Assembly (NCBI GenBank): GCA_934183705.1
Contig: CAKPSW010000014.1
Location: 1-23,120 of the forward strand
Direction of reading: 5' to 3'
Source of the DNA: an uncultured Bacilli bacterium
GTDB lineage: Bacteria; Bacillota_I; Bacilli_A; RF39; UBA660
Length of the DNA: 23,120 nucleotides
Positions 16,014-22,472 of the stretch are shown piece after piece (the first letter of the stretch is position 1; each line of letters starts with the position of its first letter). The notes under the pieces were generated by a model that was not told the origin of the DNA, searched no databases, and saw only the letters and a program-made list of their open reading frames with translations. The position numbers were made by a program, and so were the translations under genes.

Positions 16014-18529
16014 TATTTACCTCCTTTAAATTTTAAATTTTCTAGTTTATCACGATTAAAATTCAAAATATCATAATAATAAAAATCATATATCATATTA
16101 AACACTTCATCACCAATTATTGATTTCAAAAATAATAAATTATCTTCCGCTTTATTAGATTTTGCAATAGCAGAAAAATTAGCTATCATTTCATAAAAAC
16201 CATGTTCAGTAGCGTAATAATAATTCAAACCATGCCCACAAGTACTAGGAATTAAACTTCCTTGACTATTTTTTAAAATTCCACTATGAAGTCTACCATC
16301 ATATATAGCATCTAAAATATCGCCAATTGAAATAAAACTACCAAAATCATTTAATAAAGTAACAAAGACATTTTCTTTAATAAATATTCTTTTTTGATGT
16401 TCAATATATTCATTAAGTGTATACATATCATCTAGAATTATATCAAGTTGTTCATCGGAAATTTGCAAATCTTTATATTTTAGCTTTTTTTCTTCTTTTG
16501 ATTTAGGCAATCTATCTTCTATATCTTTTATTTTTTGATCAGTATAATATTCTTTAATAAAACCTTCATATCTTTGATTAACAGAATCATAAGATTTACT
16601 TACCAAGTGCTGATAACTAATAGAAAACATCTCAGTATTAAATAATATATTTCTATCTTTTCTTGCCCTATCAATTATTGCCATGTAATTATCTGGGATT
16701 TTATTATTTGCTAGATAATAATGCAAAGCATGACCAGTTTCATGCATTAATGAATTTATATTAGCACGTTCACAAAAAACAGAACCATTCTGAGGAGAAA
16801 AATAATTACCATCATTAGATTTAAAATAACAAAATCTATCTAAATTTTGCTCTTTTATATCAATAAGTCTATTAATTTCCTCGATAGTAACATCGTAATT
16901 AACCATAAGAGCATTTCTATAACCCGCTATTAACCCATTAACCATATCCTTATCACTTTTATTATCAGAACTAAATAAAAATTCAAGTTTCTTTAAAAGG
17001 TCTTCTCCTTCTTTTAATAAAGGACCAACACCAATACTATTATTAATATTTTTAATATAACTAGCTGTATATTCATTTTCATTTTTTGAAATATCAACAT
17101 CCTTTTGATTAATTCCCCTATTTTTCAAAATAATAGCAATGTCAGGATTTGATTTAAGAGTATTAGTTAAGATTTTATTTAAAGTAAGATCCATATCAGT
17201 ATCCAAAAGAATTTCAAGAAGAGTTTTATCACCATACTTTTTCAAAAGAGTATCAACTTCAATTTTATTCAAATATGCAATCATATCATGTTTTGCTACA
17301 GTAATATAATATTTTACAATATCATCAATATCAGAAGGGTATGAAATATTATTAATATTAATTTTAACATTTTCATTTTTAATGCAATCCAAAATATAAT
17401 CCAAATAAGTATAATTATCATGTATTGGCTTTAATAAATTACTAATATTAGTTTTTATAAGTAAATCAGGCCTTTTTTTAAGATAGCAAAGTTTAACTAA
17501 ATTTTCATTTTGAATACAGAAATTTTTAATATTATACCCATTATCTAACATGTATTCAAATAGATTTCTACTATCATCGGAATCATCGTCAAATATTTCT
17601 TTTACAGGAGTAAGAAGAATATTTTCACTAACTTCTCCTATTAAATCAAACCTTTTAAATTTATATATAATATTAATAGTTTTAACGTTATATATATTTT
17701 TTAACTGAGGATTATATCCATGCTTTAGCATAAACTCAAGTAATGTTTCATTAGAGAACATTTCTAAAAGAAAGATGTCTTCACCAGCCTTTTTTAGATA
17801 ATCATAATAATTATTATCTAAAAGATATTTAATGAAATCCACATTTGCAGGAATATCTATTAGAAATTTTGGAATAATACCCTTATCCTTAATTAAAAAT
17901 TGTAATATTGATTTATTATCATCATAATTAGACATAAGCATACTTTCATTAGCATATTGCATCAAATTATAATTATTATTCTTATTACATATTTCAAGTA
18001 AAACATTTAAATTATTTACAAGAGGAACAATAAATTTTGTTGCATTTTCATCATTTAAATATTTTTCAATAGGAAATATCCCATATTCGTTTTTAATAGT
18101 CAATTTATTAATTATATCTGGATTCAAACAAGTCAACATAAAGTAGTGTCCAGAAGAACAAAGTAAATCCACTATTTCAATATTCTCTTTAATATTTTGT
18201 ATAAAATTACTAGTTAAACTATTTTTTTCAATCAAATAATCAATTAATCTTACACCATTAAAATAAGAAAACAAATCTATCTCACTAATATTAAAAAAAT
18301 ATAAATATTCGTCATTTTTACAATATATATAAGCAATTTCAGGATTATTTTTCATTTTATATTCTAGTTCGAAAGGTAATATTATATGTTTTTTTAATAA
18401 AAATTCTAAAAAATAAACCCCATTATTATCTTTAGTAAGAAAATCATCTAAAGTTAAATCAAAAGAAGAAACATCTTTTATAGTTCCATTATTTATTCCA
18501 TTAATAATATTTTGTAATTTTTCATTCAT
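16013..18529 (-). CDS. Large repeat protein with a C-terminal HEXXH zinc-peptidase motif
   Basis: This 838-residue protein of unknown role has no signal peptide or membrane helix, so it is probably cytoplasmic. Residues 1-470 contain degenerate repeats of about 50 residues with a recurring L-x-(F/Y)-(L/M)-L core (41-45, 96-100, 209-213, 264-268, 323-327, 376-380, 437-441), often followed by a short turn such as H-G-Y-N. They resemble ankyrin-type helical repeats. Residues 500-838 look like a metallopeptidase domain: H-E-T-G-H-A-L-H (596-603) gives the two zinc histidines and catalytic Glu. E633 or E780 (in F-Y-E-M-I-A-N-F) could be the third ligand. The motif recalls M3-type peptidases but the rest does not. 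Ribosome site AGAGGG lies 9 nt before the ATG. It could be an effector or a housekeeping protease; I cannot decide. Confidence 0.75.
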   Translation of the reverse strand: MNEKLQNIINGINNGTIKDVSSFDLTLDDFLTKDNNGVYFLEFLLKKHIILPFELEYKMKNNPEIAYIYCKNDEYLYFFNISEIDLFSYFNGVRLIDYLIEKNSLTSNFIQNIKENIEIVDLLCSSGHYFMLTCLNPDIINKLTIKNEYGIFPIEKYLNDENATKFIVPLVNNLNVLLEICNKNNNYNLMQYANESMLMSNYDDNKSILQFLIKDKGIIPKFLIDIPANVDFIKYLLDNNYYDYLKKAGEDIFLLEMFSNETLLEFMLKHGYNPQLKNIYNVKTINIIYKFKRFDLIGEVSENILLTPVKEIFDDDSDDSRNLFEYMLDNGYNIKNFCIQNENLVKLCYLKKRPDLLIKTNISNLLKPIHDNYTYLDYILDCIKNENVKININNISYPSDIDDIVKYYITVAKHDMIAYLNKIEVDTLLKKYGDKTLLEILLDTDMDLTLNKILTNTLKSNPDIAIILKNRGINQKDVDISKNENEYTASYIKNINNSIGVGPLLKEGEDLLKKLEFLFSSDNKSDKDMVNGLIAGYRNALMVNYDVTIEEINRLIDIKEQNLDRFCYFKSNDGNYFSPQNGSVFCERANINSLMHETGHALHYYLANNKIPDNYMAIIDRARKDRNILFNTEMFSISYQHLVSKSYDSVNQRYEGFIKEYYTDQKIKDIEDRLPKSKEEKKLKYKDLQISDEQLDIILDDMYTLNEYIEHQKRIFIKENVFVTLLNDFGSFISIGDILDAIYDGRLHSGILKNSQGSLIPSTCGHGLNYYYATEHGFYEMIANFSAIAKSNKAEDNLLFLKSIIGDEVFNMIYDFYYYDILNFNRDKLENLKFKGGK

Positions 18530-18569
18530 AAAAATACGCCCTCTTTAGTAATTATCTATAACCATTTTA

Positions 18570-18598
18570 AATATAACATATATAATTAATTAAGTAAA
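18570..18598 (-). promoter_or_regulatory. Likely promoter of the HEXXH repeat-protein operon
   Basis: TTTACT (18593-18598), a 17-nt spacer and TATATT (18570-18575), with TG one base upstream of the -10. The rest of the 188-bp gap (18530-18717) is AT-rich and shows no gene. Confidence 0.45.
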
Positions 18599-18692
18599 TA
18601 TTTATATTATTTTTTATGTCCACTATAAACACAGATGTATAATGAATATTAAGGATAAATAGATAATAAATAATTTTACATAAACAAGAAAA

Positions 18693-18712
18693 TATCAACA
18701 AAACTGTTGATA
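18693..18712 (-). terminator. Terminator of the 87-aa membrane-protein gene
   Basis: TATCAACA and TGTTGATA (8-bp perfect stem, 4-nt loop) are followed by a T-rich run. The hairpin begins 5 nt after the stop codon. Confidence 0.75.
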
Positions 18713-18717
18713 GAAAA

Positions 18718-18981
18718 TTATATAGCATTAGGTATATTATAATTATTAATATATGTAGTGCCATAAATAACAAAAAATATAATGAATATAACAACACCAA
18801 TAATAAACAAGCAAAAATAAGATCTAGCAAAATTTTTAAGATTAATATTTCTAGTACCACCAAAAGCATATATTAATAACATTATAAATCCAATAATAGG
18901 AATAGAAAATAATATTTCATATCCAAAATACCCCCACATTGAAATAGGTTCATATTCATAAGGTATATTCTTATCCCTCAT
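18718..18981 (-). CDS. Small membrane protein with two helices
   Basis: In this 87-residue protein, helices lie at about 22-40 (I-L-F-S-I-P-I-I-G-F-I-M-L-L-I) and 55-77, separated by a polar loop with R-N-I-N-L-K-N-F-A-R. The pattern W-G-Y-F-G-Y-E-I-L-F-S-I-P followed by N-L-K-N-F-A-R-S is one I recall from small uncharacterised membrane proteins of Bacillota. No function is known to me. Ribosome site AGGAGG lies 8 nt before the ATG. It has its own promoter and terminator, so it is a single-gene unit. Confidence 0.8.
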   Translation of the reverse strand: MRDKNIPYEYEPISMWGYFGYEILFSIPIIGFIMLLIYAFGGTRNINLKNFARSYFCLFIIGVVIFIIFFVIYGTTYINNYNIPNAI

Positions 18982-19001
18982 ATTGTAATCCTCCTAATAA
19001 A

Positions 19002-19029
19002 ATTATATCATTAAAATAATATAAGTAAA
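19002..19029 (-). promoter_or_regulatory. Promoter of the 87-aa membrane-protein gene
   Basis: TTTACT (19024-19029), a 16-nt spacer and TATAAT (19002-19007). Confidence 0.55.
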
Positions 19030-19031
19030 TA

Positions 19032-19664
19032 CTATAAATTAAATTTATTTACAATTGAAACAAATAAGATTAAATAAGCAATAGATATAAGGAAACCTGC
19101 TAAAACATCACTAGTATAGTGAACACCTAAGTATATTCTACTAATACCAATAAATAAAATTAATATAGATAGAAAACAAATAAGTCCCCATTTTAAATAT
19201 TTATTATTAATTTTTTTATATATTAAATATATAAGAAATCCATAAAAAGCCATACTCACCATTGAATGACCAGAAGGAAAACTATATCCGCTCTCCTCTA
19301 TAATTCTAAAATCACTAGGCCTAGGTCTCTGAAGAATAAATTTAAATAATTGATTAAAAACAGTTATAACAACCAAATTTACACATACCAAAATACTAAC
19401 TCTTTTATCTTTAAATAAGAAAAAAGATAGAAAAGACATTAATATTAAACAAAGAGCACTTCCAAACCAAGTAATACACTTCATAATAGGGGTAACACTA
19501 TCATTAATCAAATAAGTAGAAATAAACGTATATCCAATAATATCCCCCCTCATAACATCATCATTAAAAACATCTTCTGCTAAAGCAAGAAAAAGAACTA
19601 TACAAACAAAACAAATAATACTTTTATAATTATTACACATAAATTTTTTCAAATTATTAAACAT
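19032..19664 (-). CDS. PAP2-superfamily membrane phosphatase
   Basis: Enzymes of this family dephosphorylate lipid phosphates such as undecaprenyl pyrophosphate or phosphatidic acid at the membrane. The three catalytic motifs are complete in 210 residues: K108 to R-P-R-P (113-116), P-S-G-H (130-133, H133), and S-R-I-Y-L-G-V-H-Y-T-S-D (175-186, with R176, H182, D186). About six hydrophobic segments span the protein. A role in cell-wall lipid carrier recycling is likely but not shown. Ribosome site GGAGG precedes the ATG. A second, dead copy of its 3' end lies at 15643-15744. Confidence 0.92.
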   Translation of the reverse strand: MFNNLKKFMCNNYKSIICFVCIVLFLALAEDVFNDDVMRGDIIGYTFISTYLINDSVTPIMKCITWFGSALCLILMSFLSFFLFKDKRVSILVCVNLVVITVFNQLFKFILQRPRPSDFRIIEESGYSFPSGHSMVSMAFYGFLIYLIYKKINNKYLKWGLICFLSILILFIGISRIYLGVHYTSDVLAGFLISIAYLILFVSIVNKFNL

Positions 19665-19696
19665 TAATTTCCTCCATAAATATATATTTCTCTTTA

Positions 19697-19726
19697 ATTA
19701 TATCACTATAATAGAAAAACTATCAA
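19697..19726 (-). promoter_or_regulatory. Promoter of the PAP2 gene, using a terminator arm as -35
   Basis: TATAAT (19697-19702) lies 18 nt from TTGATA (19721-19726). That TTGATA is part of the 3' arm of the preceding terminator hairpin, so one sequence may serve both roles. Confidence 0.5.
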
Positions 19727-19742
19727 CAAAAACTGTTGATAG
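19720..19742 (-). terminator. Terminator of the sigma/anti-sigma operon
   Basis: CTATCAACA and TGTTGATAG form a perfect 9-bp stem with a 5-nt loop, followed by TTTTT. The hairpin begins 6 nt after the stop codon. Confidence 0.85.
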
Positions 19743-19748
19743 ACAAAA

Positions 19749-20441
19749 TTATTTAACAATAGATTTTATTAACTGAATAAATTCTTCCTCTGATATTTCA
19801 TTGGTTTCAATATCAAAGTTAATATTATTATAACTAAATATAGCATAATAATATTTATCTTCACCCATAATCTTAATACTATTACCATTAATTATAGAAT
19901 TTTTCATTTCATCAGTATCAATACTAAAACATCTAAGTCTCTTAGTAGTATCTATTAAAATAAATATATCTATATATTTATTATTACCACCACTATAAAT
20001 AATATTATATCCATATAATTTATCATATTTACCAGTATCATCATTGAACAAATAGCATTTAATTATTCCATTTATATTATAGTCATTTGGTACTACAATA
20101 TCTTTAAGTAAAGGATATATTTTATATAAATCATCAGTAGTTATATCTTCACTTCTTCCATCAATATCTAACTTAGTATTATCAAAATTATTATCAATAC
20201 TATTAACAATAATAACATCATTATTTTTAACATTACTATCTAATATATTACTTGTACTACTCTTTTTATTTAAAAGAAATACACTAGTCATAGCTATAAC
20301 TATAGCCATAGGTACTAGACTATATTTAAATATTTTATTCATTTTATTACCTCTTTCCATTTTCTTTCTAATAGAAGTATAATTATTAGTTATATCAAAA
20401 TCATTTGTTATAACTTTATTTAATTTATCTTCATTATTCAT
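19749..20441 (-). CDS. Probable membrane-bound anti-sigma factor
   Basis: In this 230-residue protein, residues 1-35 are a polar, probably cytoplasmic segment, 36-57 a single hydrophobic helix (Y-S-L-V-P-M-A-I-V-I-A-M), and the rest an Asp/Asn-rich outer domain. I recognise no named domain; the call rests on topology and on its position directly after an ECF sigma gene. In such pairs the inner segment holds the sigma factor until a signal outside is sensed. The ATG at 20441 is one base beyond the sigma stop, and its ribosome site AAGGAG lies in the last sigma codons. A longer frame to 20477 overlaps the sigma gene and is less likely. Confidence 0.7.
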   Translation of the reverse strand: MNNEDKLNKVITNDFDITNNYTSIRKKMERGNKMNKIFKYSLVPMAIVIAMTSVFLLNKKSSTSNILDSNVKNNDVIIVNSIDNNFDNTKLDIDGRSEDITTDDLYKIYPLLKDIVVPNDYNINGIIKCYLFNDDTGKYDKLYGYNIIYSGGNNKYIDIFILIDTTKRLRCFSIDTDEMKNSIINGNSIKIMGEDKYYYAIFSYNNINFDIETNEISEEEFIQLIKSIVK

Positions 20442-20442
20442 T

Positions 20443-20982
20443 TTAATCACACTCCTTAAAATATAAGCATAATTCATTTAATGTTCTATAAATAAGATTT
20501 TTAATATAAGATTCTTTAGTATTAAGTAATTTGCTAATTTCTTTAATAGTCATTTCTTCTTTGTAATATAAATAAAATACTTTTGGAATATCTTGATTCT
20601 TTTTCTTTTTAATAAAATTCCATATTGATTTCCATTCTTCATCTTTAATAAGTAAACTTTCAATATCAAATGAAGAATCTATTATATCTATAATTTCTAA
20701 TTCATTATTACTTTTATCAAATAAAGAAATATCTCTTATTCTCATAACTAAAGAATAATACTTCTTAATTTTATTAATAGCAATTCCAATTAAATAACTA
20801 TTAATATTAGTATCATCAATATTTTTCTTATTCATAATTTTCCATAACTCTAAATAAACTTCTTGAATAATATCATTTACATCATTAATATTATGACATT
20901 TAATAATAATATATCTAAGAATATTAGAGTAAGTTTCTTTATAAAATTCATTAAACTTATCTAGGTTTGTTTGACTAGTCAT
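20443..20982 (-). CDS. ECF-type RNA polymerase sigma factor
   Basis: This small sigma factor (179 residues) has only regions 2 and 4. Region 2 includes N-D-I-I-Q-E-V-Y-L-E-L-W (promoter melting and -10 recognition). Region 4 includes F-Y-L-Y-Y-K-E-E-M-T-I-K-E-I-S and a helix-turn-helix near the C-terminus. It probably controls an envelope or stress response together with the downstream anti-sigma factor. The start at 20982 has AGGTG upstream; a frame back to 21012 crosses the presumed promoter. A TGAAAC motif (21025-21030) upstream resembles an ECF -35, so it may regulate itself. Confidence 0.88.
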   Translation of the reverse strand: MTSQTNLDKFNEFYKETYSNILRYIIIKCHNINDVNDIIQEVYLELWKIMNKKNIDDTNINSYLIGIAINKIKKYYSLVMRIRDISLFDKSNNELEIIDIIDSSFDIESLLIKDEEWKSIWNFIKKKKNQDIPKVFYLYYKEEMTIKEISKLLNTKESYIKNLIYRTLNELCLYFKECD

Positions 20983-21024
20983 ATTATCACCTACACTATA
21001 ATTATCCCACATATCAGTAAAAAA

Positions 21025-21030
21025 GTTTCA
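21025..21030 (-). promoter_or_regulatory. Possible ECF-type -35 element before the sigma gene
   Basis: TGAAACTTTTTT begins right after the T-run of the upstream terminator. TGAAAC is the -35 common to several Bacillota ECF sigma factors. The usual CGT-type -10 is not evident; a GATAAT (20999-21004 region) could instead be a standard -10 box. Confidence 0.35.
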
Positions 21031-21034
21031 AAAA

Positions 21035-21061
21035 AGATACACTTTAATATAAAATGTATCT
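21035..21061 (-). terminator. Terminator of the integrase-remnant gene
   Basis: AGATACATTTT and AAAGTGTATCT pair (11 bp, one wobble) around a 5-nt loop, followed by TTTTTT. The hairpin begins 4 nt after the stop codon. Confidence 0.8.
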
Positions 21062-21065
21062 ACTT

Positions 21066-21251
21066 TTATTTATTTTTACTTTTTCTTTTAAGATTATCTG
21101 GTAAAAATAAATCTATTTCTTCATTATGTAAAGTCATATCTTCATTTATTTTAAGTGCTTTACTTGCTCTCTTATATGCTTTAGGATTAGTTCTTGGTCC
21201 TACTTCAAAACAATATTGATAAGCATTACCTCTTTTTCTTATGCTAATCAT
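21066..21251 (-). pseudogene. Remnant of a tyrosine-recombinase (integrase) N-terminus
   Basis: The 61-residue frame begins M-I-S-I-R-K-R-G-N-A-Y-Q-Y-C-F-E, the usual start of phage and conjugative-element integrases in Bacillota (arm-type DNA-binding domain). After this the expected G-K-R-K-x-x-S-K-S stretch is missing. The frame resumes with T-N-P-K-A-Y-K-R-A-S-K-A-L, like the later helix of the same domain, and stops before the core-binding and catalytic domains. It still has a good ribosome site (AAGGAGAG) and a terminator, so a short protein may be made. A small DNA-binding protein derived from an integrase is the alternative. Confidence 0.6.
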
Positions 21252-21286
21252 TTTATCACTCTCCTTATCCTTGATATACATATAAA

Positions 21287-21317
21287 AATAGAGTATATCT
21301 ACATGATACACTCTATT
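21287..21317 (-). terminator. Terminator of the RhuM-family gene, containing its stop codon
   Basis: AATAGAGTGTAT and ATATACTCTATT pair (12 bp, one wobble) around a 7-nt loop, followed by a T-run. The TAG stop (21313-21315) is in the 5' arm. Confidence 0.8.
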
Positions 21318-22320
21318 CACTCTTTGCTTTATCATCAATTTTATTACTTATTACTTTTAATGTTTCTAAATATTCTTTTTCAATCGGACTTATTGTTTTT
21401 ACTTGATATTTCTTATATTCATCTTTTGCTTTTTCTATTGCTTTATTATGACTAACTGTACCTGCACCCACAAGTAACTTTTCTCCAGTACTGGAAAGGA
21501 TTGTATCCAGTTGTCTAATATAATCTTCCATATGCATTGGATTATGTCTAATTGCTTGTATTTCTGCAAAATCAAAATATCCAGAAACCAAATTATTTAA
21601 AATTTTTAGTTCTTCTTCTGTTAAATAATTTTTAGCAATTACAACATCACTCATTACCGGTAAATCGCCACCAAAAGTAGTAAGTCCCATAAATGGTTTG
21701 TCAGAATTTGCTCTTTCATAGATTACTTCTGGTGCTGTATGTCCGTGTGCAGCGTAGTGAAGTTTATTTTGAACAATCTTAAAAAATTCAATTGATTTTT
21801 CATCTTTAGGATTATAATCTACAGCAGTTGCATATAAATCAAGAACTTGTCTATATAATACTTTTTCAGATGATCTTATATCTTTAATTCTAGCAAGTAA
21901 TTCTTTCCAATAATTTCCTCCACCATTTCCTTTAAGTCTTTCATCATCCATAGTGAAGCCTTTAATCATATATTCTTTTAATCTTTCAGTCGCCCATCTT
22001 CTAAAATTAGTAGCAACTTTCGATTTTATTCTATATCCTAAAGACAAAACCATATCTAAATTGTAATATTTAACTTTTCTTTCAACTTTTCGATTTCCTT
22101 CTTTTTGAACTGTCAAGAATTCCTTGACAGTTGAATTTATGTCTAATTCTTCTTCATCAAAGATATTTTTAATATGCAAACTTATATTTTGTTTAGTCGT
22201 ATCATATAAGTCAGCCATCTGTTGTTGTGATAGCCATACTGTTTCATCTTCAAGTTTTACGTCTATTTTTGTTTTACCATCTTCTAGTTGATATATTACT
22301 ATATTATTTTTTTCTTCCAT
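21313..22320 (-). CDS. RhuM-family protein
   Basis: This 335-residue protein belongs to the family named after Salmonella RhuM, which is often carried by genomic islands and has no settled function. The N-terminal part has a DNA-binding look: V-W-L-S-Q-Q-Q-M-A-D-L-Y, then T-T-K-Q-N-I-S-L-H-I, then Y-Y-N-L-D-M-V-L-S-L-G-Y-R, all hallmarks of the family. The C-terminal part contains H-Y-A-A-H-G-H-T-A-P-E-V and is mostly helical. The ATG at 22320 has AAAGGAGG 6 nt upstream; an earlier ATG at 22344 overlaps an inverted repeat. Next to an integrase remnant, it is probably part of a decayed mobile element. Confidence 0.9.
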   Translation of the reverse strand: MEEKNNIVIYQLEDGKTKIDVKLEDETVWLSQQQMADLYDTTKQNISLHIKNIFDEEELDINSTVKEFLTVQKEGNRKVERKVKYYNLDMVLSLGYRIKSKVATNFRRWATERLKEYMIKGFTMDDERLKGNGGGNYWKELLARIKDIRSSEKVLYRQVLDLYATAVDYNPKDEKSIEFFKIVQNKLHYAAHGHTAPEVIYERANSDKPFMGLTTFGGDLPVMSDVVIAKNYLTEEELKILNNLVSGYFDFAEIQAIRHNPMHMEDYIRQLDTILSSTGEKLLVGAGTVSHNKAIEKAKDEYKKYQVKTISPIEKEYLETLKVISNKIDDKAKSE

Positions 22321-22343
22321 TAAAAACCTCCTTTTTAAATTCA

Positions 22344-22380
22344 AAAGGTGTCAACACATATAATCATTGTTCACACCTTT
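22344..22380. promoter_or_regulatory. 13-bp inverted repeat upstream of the RhuM gene
   Basis: AAAGGTGTCAACA and TGTTCACACCTTT are inverted copies with one mismatch and 11 bp between. It lies 24 bp before the RhuM start. It may be an operator or, read leftward, a secA terminator with a poor T-run (TTTT). Confidence 0.55.
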
Positions 22381-22472
22381 ATTTTACTACATACTTTTAA
22401 TATTTTGTGGACAAGTTATAAAACTCGAATCAATTTATCTTTTAAAAAATTAAATTTTTCCCTTATTTTATG

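Noticed and set aside
18567..18869. 100-codon leftward frame overlapping the 87-aa gene
   Set aside because: It is Leu/Ile-rich noise in AT-rich DNA, lies out of frame with a better-supported gene, and runs through that gene's terminator.
22440..22472. A secA terminator directly after the stop codon
   Set aside because: The AAAAATTT/AATTTTT pairing is pure A-T and short. It is not convincing as an intrinsic terminator.
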